The notes below the pieces were generated by a model. That model saw only the letters and a list, made by a program, of their open reading frames with translations, was not told where the DNA came from and searched no databases. A program made the translations under genes and the position numbers. From CF-167 sp963695195 (lineage in GTDB: Bacteria > Chloroflexota > Limnocylindria > QHBO01), in assembly GCA_963695195.1 (NCBI GenBank), contig CAVOGE010000004.1:62001-126000 (forward strand): a stretch of DNA of 64,000 bases, given 5' to 3'. The stretch's first letter is position 1; each line of letters begins with the position of its first letter. Shown here one piece after another: positions 58,583 to 64,000 of this stretch.

Positions 58583-61258
58583 TCAGTCCCCGGTCAGGTG
58601 TCGCAGCTGTGCCTCGAGGTCGGCAAGCCGGTCCCGCTCTCGCTGCACGACGTCGGCCGGGGCGCGTTCCGGAAATGCGCCGGAGAGCAGGGTGCGCAGT
58701 CGTTCGATCCCGCGACGCAGGTGCGCCTCGCTGTCCGCACGGGCCGCAGCTGCGCGGGCATCGCTGGCCGGATCGCTGCCGACCCACGCCGCCGCGGCGG
58801 CCGTCGACACGACGCCGCTCGGGCGGCCGAGATCATCGCCGGCGTCGCGGACCTCGATCGGTCGAACCCGCGCAAGTGCCTCGAGGTAGACGAGCCCGCC
58901 AATGAGGGCCGCGCGCGCGGCCTCATCCGCCGGCACGACCGTGAGCGGCAGCCACGTGGCCGCCGCCACTCCGGAATCTGTTCGCAGATTCCGCACGCTG
59001 CGCACCAGCTCCATCAGCGCAGCCATCTCCGCCTCGGCGGTTGCGTCGCGCGCGCTCGGCGCCGGCCAGGCCGCACTGATCAGCAGCGGCTCTCCGCGGG
59101 TGACCGGCGGAGCGGCGTGGTGGAGGGCAGACCAGATCTCCTCGGTGACGAATGGCATGATCGGGTGGAGCAGGCGCAGCAGGTCGGCAAGCGTCTCCGC
59201 GGCGGTCGTCCAGGCGCGTACACGGTCGCCGCCGCTGGCTTCAGGACGCCGGAGGTCGACCTTGACCGCCTCCAGGTACCAGTCGCAGAAGTCGCTCCAG
59301 GCGAATTCGTGGATCGCCCCTGCGTAGCCGGACAGCTCCAGCTCATCGAGCTGGCGGGTCGCCCGCTCCGTCGCCTCGGCCAGCCGCGAGCGAATCCAGC
59401 GCTCCGGGAGGGTCGGCCCGCCCGACGGGGCGACCTGCAATTCCGGTCGCGCGCCGAGCACGAAGCGCGCGGCGTTCCACAGCTTGTTCGTGAAGTTGCG
59501 AGCCCCGTCCAACTTGCCCATGGTCAGGCGCTGGTCGGCCCCCGGACTGGTGCCGACGGTGAGAGCGAAACGCAGCGCATCGGCGCCGATCTCCTCGATG
59601 ATCTCCAGGGGATCGACCACGTTGCCCTTGGTCTTGCTCATCTTCACCCCGCCATCGGCGCGGACCAGGCCGTGCAGGTAGATGGTGTGGAACGGCTCGA
59701 TGCCGGTGCAGAAGAGGCCGAGCATCATCATGCGGGCGACCCAGAAGAAGATGATGTCGTAGCCGGTCTCCATCACCGAGGTCGGGTAGAACCGTCGCAA
59801 GTCGGCGGTCTCATCCGGCCAGCCGAGCGTGGAGAACGGCCACAGCCCACTGCTGAACCACGTGTCAAAGATATCGGTCTCCTGGGTCAGGTCGGTCGGC
59901 GGCCGCCCGCAGGTGTCGCAGGCGTCTGGTCCCGATTCCAGCTCGGAGATGGTGATGTGCCCGTCCGGGCAGTACCAGGCAGGAATGCGATGGCCCCACC
60001 ACAGCTGCCGGCCCACCGCCCAGTCGCGGATGTTCTCCATCCAGTGCGCGTAGACCTTGGCGAAATGGTCCGGCACGATCCTGGTTCGACCTTCGCGGAC
60101 CGATGCCAGGGCACGTTCGGCGAGCGGGGCGGTGCGCACGAACCACTGGACCGATAAGCGCGGCTCGACCACGGTGCCGCAGCGGTCGCAGTGGCCGATC
60201 ACCATGGCGTGCGGGCGCTCCCCCTCAAGGTCGCCCATGGCGCGCAGCCGCTCGACGATCAGCGCGCGGGCCTCGTAGCGATCGAGGCCGGCGAACTCGC
60301 CGCCCTCCTCGTTGATGTGCGCCTCCTCGTCCAGGATGCTGATCGCCGGCAAACCGTGCCGGCGGCCGGTCTCGTAGTCGTCAGCGTCGTGTGCCGGCGT
60401 GATCTTCACCGCGCCGGTGCCGAATTCCCGCTCGACCACCTCGTCGGTGATGATCGGCAGGCGGCGGCCCAGGAACGGCAGGATCGCGTCGCGGCCGACC
60501 AGGTCACGGTATCGCTCGTCGTCGGGGTGGACGGCCACGGCCACGTCGCCGAGCAGGGTCTCGGGACGAGTGGTGGCGATCGAGATCCAGTGCGATGGGT
60601 CCGGCGATCCGTCGGGCGTGGCCAGGTGGTAGCGAATCTGCCACAGGGTACCGGTCTCGTCGCGCGGCACCTTTTCCAGGTCACTGATGGTCGTGCGGCA
60701 GCGCGGACACCAGTTGACCAATCCCTCCCCGCGGTACACGAGCCCGGCGTCGTGCAGTCGCTTGAAGGCGGCGCGCACCGCGCGCGCGCTCATCGGGTCC
60801 ATGGTGAACAGGTTGCGCGTCCAATCTGCCGAGGCACCCAGGCGGCGCATCTGAAGACCGATGGCGTCGCGCGTTTCATCCATGAACCGCCACATCCGCT
60901 CCAGGTAGCGATCGCGTCCAAGCGAACCGCGCGTCTCCCCCTCTTCGGCGATCAGCTTGTCGAGCACGAACTGCGCGGCGATGCTGGCGTGGTCGACCCC
61001 CGGCAGCCAAAGGGTGTCGGCACCGCGCATGCGGTGATAGCGGATCATCATGTCCTCGAGGGTCACGAACAGCGCGTGCCCCGTGTGGAGCGACCCGGTC
61101 ACATTGGGGGGAGGCATGGTGATCACGAACCGCTCCGCACCGGCAGGCGCCTCCGCAGCCGGTGTGAAGGCGCCGCTCGCCATCCAGCGGTCGTAGATCC
61201 CCGGCTCGACCGATGCCGGGGCGTAGCGCGGTGGCAGACCCTGCTCGTCGCCCGTCAT
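58583..61258 (-). CDS. valS: Valyl-tRNA synthetase
   Basis: Charges tRNA-Val. The class I signature HIGH appears as HTGH (58-61, in NVTGSLHTGHALF) and KMSKS as KMSKTKGNVVDP. The editing domain (ITPAHDADDYETGRRHGL) and WCPRC/CDRCG zinc-type Cys pairs are present, as are the anticodon-binding domain and a C-terminal coiled coil (RERDRLADLEAQLRHL). The length of 891 residues is normal. ATG 61258 has GGAGG 7 bases upstream. Expression is controlled by a T-box leader immediately upstream. Confidence 0.97.
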   Translation of the reverse strand: MTGDEQGLPPRYAPASVEPGIYDRWMASGAFTPAAEAPAGAERFVITMPPPNVTGSLHTGHALFVTLEDMMIRYHRMRGADTLWLPGVDHASIAAQFVLDKLIAEEGETRGSLGRDRYLERMWRFMDETRDAIGLQMRRLGASADWTRNLFTMDPMSARAVRAAFKRLHDAGLVYRGEGLVNWCPRCRTTISDLEKVPRDETGTLWQIRYHLATPDGSPDPSHWISIATTRPETLLGDVAVAVHPDDERYRDLVGRDAILPFLGRRLPIITDEVVEREFGTGAVKITPAHDADDYETGRRHGLPAISILDEEAHINEEGGEFAGLDRYEARALIVERLRAMGDLEGERPHAMVIGHCDRCGTVVEPRLSVQWFVRTAPLAERALASVREGRTRIVPDHFAKVYAHWMENIRDWAVGRQLWWGHRIPAWYCPDGHITISELESGPDACDTCGRPPTDLTQETDIFDTWFSSGLWPFSTLGWPDETADLRRFYPTSVMETGYDIIFFWVARMMMLGLFCTGIEPFHTIYLHGLVRADGGVKMSKTKGNVVDPLEIIEEIGADALRFALTVGTSPGADQRLTMGKLDGARNFTNKLWNAARFVLGARPELQVAPSGGPTLPERWIRSRLAEATERATRQLDELELSGYAGAIHEFAWSDFCDWYLEAVKVDLRRPEASGGDRVRAWTTAAETLADLLRLLHPIMPFVTEEIWSALHHAAPPVTRGEPLLISAAWPAPSARDATAEAEMAALMELVRSVRNLRTDSGVAAATWLPLTVVPADEAARAALIGGLVYLEALARVRPIEVRDAGDDLGRPSGVVSTAAAAAWVGSDPASDARAAAARADSEAHLRRGIERLRTLLSGAFPERAPADVVQRERDRLADLEAQLRHLTGD

Positions 61259-61493
61259 CGGTCCACCTCCGTGCCAATACAAAACCCGTTCGCCGAAGGA
61301 CGAACGGGTCGTGGTACCACCTTCGTTCGGCTCACCCCCTTAACAGGTGTGCGCCCTCGCTGCCGCGGTAACGGGCGGACCCGATCGGCTCGCGCGCGAC
61401 CTTCGCCCTCTCGCTCCCCGGCAGGATTTCAGCCCGAGTCCCGCCGTCTCTGATGTGGCCGATGGAGGGGTACTCCTCGCGGTCAACGCCGTG
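61259..61493 (-). promoter_or_regulatory. T-box leader of valS
   Basis: The minus-strand leader contains the T-box antiterminator sequence AAGGTGGTACCACG (61324-61311), just before a terminator hairpin. Upstream it shows Stem I elements GAGGAGTACC and CAGAGACGG with a later GGGCTGAAATCCTGC. Uncharged tRNA-Val would pair with TGG(T)A of the antiterminator and with a Val specifier codon in Stem I to allow read-through. I could not fix the specifier codon by eye. The leader is about 235 bases, a normal length. Confidence 0.85.
61281..61309 (-). terminator. Intrinsic terminator of the valS T-box
   Basis: A 9-bp stem ACCCGTTCG / CGAACGGGT with an 8-base loop (minus strand, 309 to 284) followed by TTTTG. 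It is mutually exclusive with the GGTGGTACCACG antiterminator that precedes it. Confidence 0.85.
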
Positions 61494-61499
61494 GGCGCG

Positions 61500-61528
61500 A
61501 GTCTAGCACCGGCGAGGGCGAGCGTCAG
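61500..61528 (-). promoter_or_regulatory. Promoter of the valS leader
   Basis: CTGACG (61528-61523), a 17-base spacer and TAGACT (61505-61500). The -35 overlaps the stop of the upstream gene. It gives a start near 61493, just before the T-box Stem I. Confidence 0.55.
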
Positions 61529-62628
61529 CGCGATCGGGTCACCTTGACGTTGACCGTGCTGCCGTCTGCCTGGATCTCCGCGTCCGGCTCGATCGAGCGA
61601 ACCGCGGCCGGCATGTCGAAGCCGCTCGCGTGTTCGAGGGTGAAGATGAACTCACCGGTAGAGCCGATCCCCAGGGCGACACTGCTGATGTCGTCGAGGC
61701 GCTGGAGTGCCTGCTTGAACGATGTGATCGCTCCGAAGCTGCCCAGCCCGCGGACGAGGACGGTGCTGGTCGCCGTGGCGGCTGGCTCGGTGGCTGCGCC
61801 CGTGGCGTCGGATGGCGTGCTCTGCTCCGCGGGCTCCTCGCCCAGTTGCTCGTCCAGCTCGGCGAGGCGGCTGGCCGCCGCCGGTGCGGAATCGTGTCCG
61901 GGCGTCGGCGCCTCGTCGGCCGAGGGCACTCGCGTCACCGGAGCAGCAGCGGCCGGCGCGTGGGCGTCTGGCATCGTCGCAGCGGGTGGGGCGCCACTGC
62001 TCCCCGTGGGCGGCGAAGGCATACGTCGCGCTGCCGCGGCAAATGCAGCGGGATCCTTGATGGCAGCCAGCTCATCCATGAACGCACCGAGGCGGCGCTC
62101 GTAGTCGGCAACCTGCCCCTGGAGCGCGGCGCGCTCGGCATCCCGGCGGGCCTCCTGCTCGGCCAGCTCCTGGTCCAGCAGCTGGCGGCGCGCGGCCACC
62201 TTTCGCGTGGCTTCGGTTCGGACCCGATCGATCTCGCCACGCTCCCAATCCCCGATGCTGGCGACGTCGGCGTCCGCTCGTGTTCGCAGCTGCGCCTGGC
62301 GTTCAACCGTGCTCGCGTCCGCTCCATCGGCGCCCGCTTCGACGGCTGTCCGGAGATCGGCCAGCGCGCGATCGCGGGAAGCCTCGACGACCGAGCGCAT
62401 GGCCGCGACCAGGTCAGCCAGGAAATCTGGCGACGGGGTCATCTGTTCGCGCGGGTTGCTGGACATGTGCTTCTCATTCTGCTCGCTCTGATCGGTCTGA
62501 TCGGTCGGTCCCTGGTCACCCGGCGAAGCAGCGACAGGCGCCTCGGCGACGTCTGTCGACGCCTCCGTATCGGCGCCCGCGGACGACCACGGAAGCCGAA
62601 TCCCGGAACTTCGCGGCGTCGACTGCAT
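61525..62628 (-). CDS. Coiled-coil protein with a small C-terminal alpha/beta domain
   Basis: An acidic, low-complexity N-terminus with DQTDQSEQNE leads to a long coiled coil (FLADLVAAMRSVVEASRDRALADL to QELAEQEARRDAERAALQGQVADYERRLGAFM, about residues 65-190). After an Ala/Pro-rich linker the last 75 residues (STVLVRGLGSFGAITSFKQALQRLDDISSVALGIGSTGEFIFTLEH to VNVKV) look like a ferredoxin-like fold. I do not recognise the family. The domain order resembles scaffolding or DivIVA-like proteins, without proof. ATG 62628 with AGGA about 11 bases upstream. It lies between clpX and valS. Confidence 0.75.
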   Translation of the reverse strand: MQSTPRSSGIRLPWSSAGADTEASTDVAEAPVAASPGDQGPTDQTDQSEQNEKHMSSNPREQMTPSPDFLADLVAAMRSVVEASRDRALADLRTAVEAGADGADASTVERQAQLRTRADADVASIGDWERGEIDRVRTEATRKVAARRQLLDQELAEQEARRDAERAALQGQVADYERRLGAFMDELAAIKDPAAFAAAARRMPSPPTGSSGAPPAATMPDAHAPAAAAPVTRVPSADEAPTPGHDSAPAAASRLAELDEQLGEEPAEQSTPSDATGAATEPAATATSTVLVRGLGSFGAITSFKQALQRLDDISSVALGIGSTGEFIFTLEHASGFDMPAAVRSIEPDAEIQADGSTVNVKVTRSR

Positions 62629-62767
62629 CTGGGGGACGTCCTTTCATGCCAACCTTGCCCAAGGCGGGTCTGAGAGCATCCTATCGCCCCGGTGTTGCTC
62701 ACAAGCAGCGGCCCGAAGGTACTCCCGCGTCCACCCACTGGTACCTGTCACCGCGGGTCCGGGAAGG

Positions 62768-64000
62768 CTAGGCGGACTCCTCGACACGCTCGGCCGGGCG
62801 CGGCTTCGAGCCGCGTCGACGCGGCTCGGCGTTGTCGGTCTCGGTCATCAGGATCGGCGGCTGGCCGTGCTCGATCGTCTCGGCGGTGATCACGACCTTC
62901 TTGATGTCGGTCCGCTCCGGGATGTCGTACATGACCTCCAGCAACGCCTCCTCGACGATCGTGCGCAGGGCGCGCGCCCCGGTCTTTCGGTCGAGCGCCT
63001 TGTGGGCTGCGGCCTCCAGCGCCTCGGGCGTGAAGACGAGCTCGACAGAGTCGAGTGACAGGAACTTGGCGAATTGCCGGGTGACCGCATTCTTGGGCTC
63101 GGTGAGCACCCGCACCAGGTCCTCCTTGAGCAGCGCGGCGAGACTGACGACCACCGGCAGGCGGCCAACGAACTCGGGGATCAGGCCGTACTTCAGGAGA
63201 TCCTCGGGCATGAGCTGGTCCATCAGGCGTCGTCGCTCGTCGCGCGACCGCGAAGCCTGCGAGCCGAATCCGATCCCCCGCTTGCCGACCCGCTCCTCGA
63301 CGATCTTCTCCAGCCCCTCGAAGGCGCCGCCACAGATGAACAGCACGTTGGTAGTGTCGATCTGGATGAAGTCCTGGTGCGGATGTTTGCGTCCGCCCTG
63401 CGGCGGCACGTTGGCGACCGTCCCCTCCAGGATCTTGAGGAGCGCCTGCTGGACGCCCTCGCCGGACACGTCACGGGTGATCGACGGGTTATCGGTCTTT
63501 CGGGCGATCTTGTCGATCTCGTCGATGTAGATGATCCCGCGCTGGGCCCGCTGCACATCGAAATCGGCTGCCTGGATGAGCCGCAGCAGGATGTTCTCGA
63601 CATCCTCGCCGACGTAGCCAGCCTCGGTCAGGCTGGTGGCATCGGCGATGCAGAACGGCACGTCGAGGACCTTGGCCAGCGTCTGGGCCAGGAGGGTCTT
63701 GCCGCTTCCGGTTGGGCCGACCAGCAGGACGTTGCTCTTGCCGAGCTCCACCTCGTCCACGACCTGGCCCGCGTTGACGCGCTTGTAGTGGTTGTAGACC
63801 GCGACGGAGAGGACCTTCTTGGCCTGCTCCTGGCTGATCACGTAGGCGTCGAGCTTCTCCTTGATCCGGCGCGGCGAGGGGAGTGTGGTGGGGGCGCTCT
63901 TCGTGCGCGGCGCCTCGAGCATCTCCTCCTCGATGATCTCCTGGCAGAGGTTGATGCACTCGTCGCAGATGTACACGCCCTGGCCCGCGATCAGCTTGCG
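62768..64000 (-). CDS. clpX: ATP-dependent Clp protease ATP-binding subunit ClpX (5' end beyond the window)
   Basis: ClpX unfolds substrates for ClpP. The visible part begins inside the zinc-binding domain (RKLIAGQGVYICDECINLC; the first Cys pair is outside). It then has the AAA core: NVLLVGPTGSGKTLLAQTLA (Walker A), the pore-loop region TEAGYVGEDVENILLRL, GIIYIDEIDKIARK (Walker B), sensor-type RPVxxR-like motifs and GARALRTIVEEALLEVMYDIPE. The C-terminus is slightly extended with a basic tail (RRRGSKPRPAERVEESA). It would be followed by lon or valS in many genomes, and here by the coiled-coil gene and valS. Confidence 0.96.
   Translation of the reverse strand, partial: RKLIAGQGVYICDECINLCQEIIEEEMLEAPRTKSAPTTLPSPRRIKEKLDAYVISQEQAKKVLSVAVYNHYKRVNAGQVVDEVELGKSNVLLVGPTGSGKTLLAQTLAKVLDVPFCIADATSLTEAGYVGEDVENILLRLIQAADFDVQRAQRGIIYIDEIDKIARKTDNPSITRDVSGEGVQQALLKILEGTVANVPPQGGRKHPHQDFIQIDTTNVLFICGGAFEGLEKIVEERVGKRGIGFGSQASRSRDERRRLMDQLMPEDLLKYGLIPEFVGRLPVVVSLAALLKEDLVRVLTEPKNAVTRQFAKFLSLDSVELVFTPEALEAAAHKALDRKTGARALRTIVEEALLEVMYDIPERTDIKKVVITAETIEHGQPPILMTETDNAEPRRRGSKPRPAERVEESA

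Overview
The window is one GC-rich bacterial chromosome segment, about 68 to 70 percent G+C judged by eye, densely packed with housekeeping genes. I see no rRNA, CRISPR array, insertion sequence or prophage. My best guess is a Chloroflexota bacterium of the Limnocylindria/Ellin6529 kind. The grounds are a mixture of actinobacteria-like modules (fhaA-fhaB-SEDS-pbpA, a DUF2342-type zincin) with several CpaE-like ATPases, a TadE/TadE/TadG set, a DnaB C-domain protein beside a J-domain protein, and MrfAB. A deep actinobacterium is the main alternative. Two single-base frameshifts in otherwise intact conserved genes suggest a draft or metagenome assembly.

Layout. 1-9.4 kb (minus): dprA (cut by the window edge) coupled to comM, a receiver-ParA fusion of CpaE type, an alpha/beta hydrolase and a slipin, then a zinc alcohol dehydrogenase, a class II aldolase-type protein, a long NfeD protease and a Nudix protein. 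10.2-13.2 kb (plus): two TadE-like pseudopilins and a frameshifted TadG-like protein. 13.3-23.6 kb (minus): LOG protein, thpR, HAD phosphatase, J-domain protein, DnaB-like ATPase, ftsH, an FAD oxidoreductase with a GcvT-like partner, tilS, tRNA-Met and ftsB. 23.7-29 kb (plus): two thioredoxin-fold proteins and the mrfA-mrfB repair pair. 29-39.7 kb: a PfkB kinase diverging from a small gene, then a tight eight-gene minus operon that reads uvrD-like nuclease-helicase, membrane protein, methyltransferase, second CpaE-like protein, murI, zincin, 2-hydroxyacid dehydrogenase, ychF. 39.8-46 kb: a membrane-anchored SARP-type regulator, an orphan SelB-like winged-helix protein, DUF4446, rarA and a class V aminotransferase. 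46-54.8 kb (minus): the envelope block fhaA-fhaB-SEDS-pbpA followed by moxR-DUF58-transglutaminase. 55-64 kb: three zinc-ribbon proteins, a third CpaE-like ATPase, valS behind a T-box leader, a coiled-coil protein and the C-terminal part of clpX.

How the genes fit together. Many neighbours overlap as ATGA or GTGA, so translational coupling is the rule inside operons. Several first genes have a -10 of the form TANNNT (often TAGACT or TATACT) only 6-8 bases before the start codon and no Shine-Dalgarno, which points to frequent leaderless transcription. DNA uptake, recombination and repair are well represented (dprA, comM, mrfAB, the UvrD/RecB-like fusion, rarA). The dyad CGACAG-N5-CTGTCG occurs upstream of both mrfA and the UvrD-like gene, which makes a shared damage-response operator the most interesting testable idea in the window. 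The other notable items are the membrane-bound SARP regulator, three CpaE paralogues with different P-loops, the orphan SelB-like tail, a perfect 16-bp hairpin at the start of the tadE cluster, and the valS T-box.
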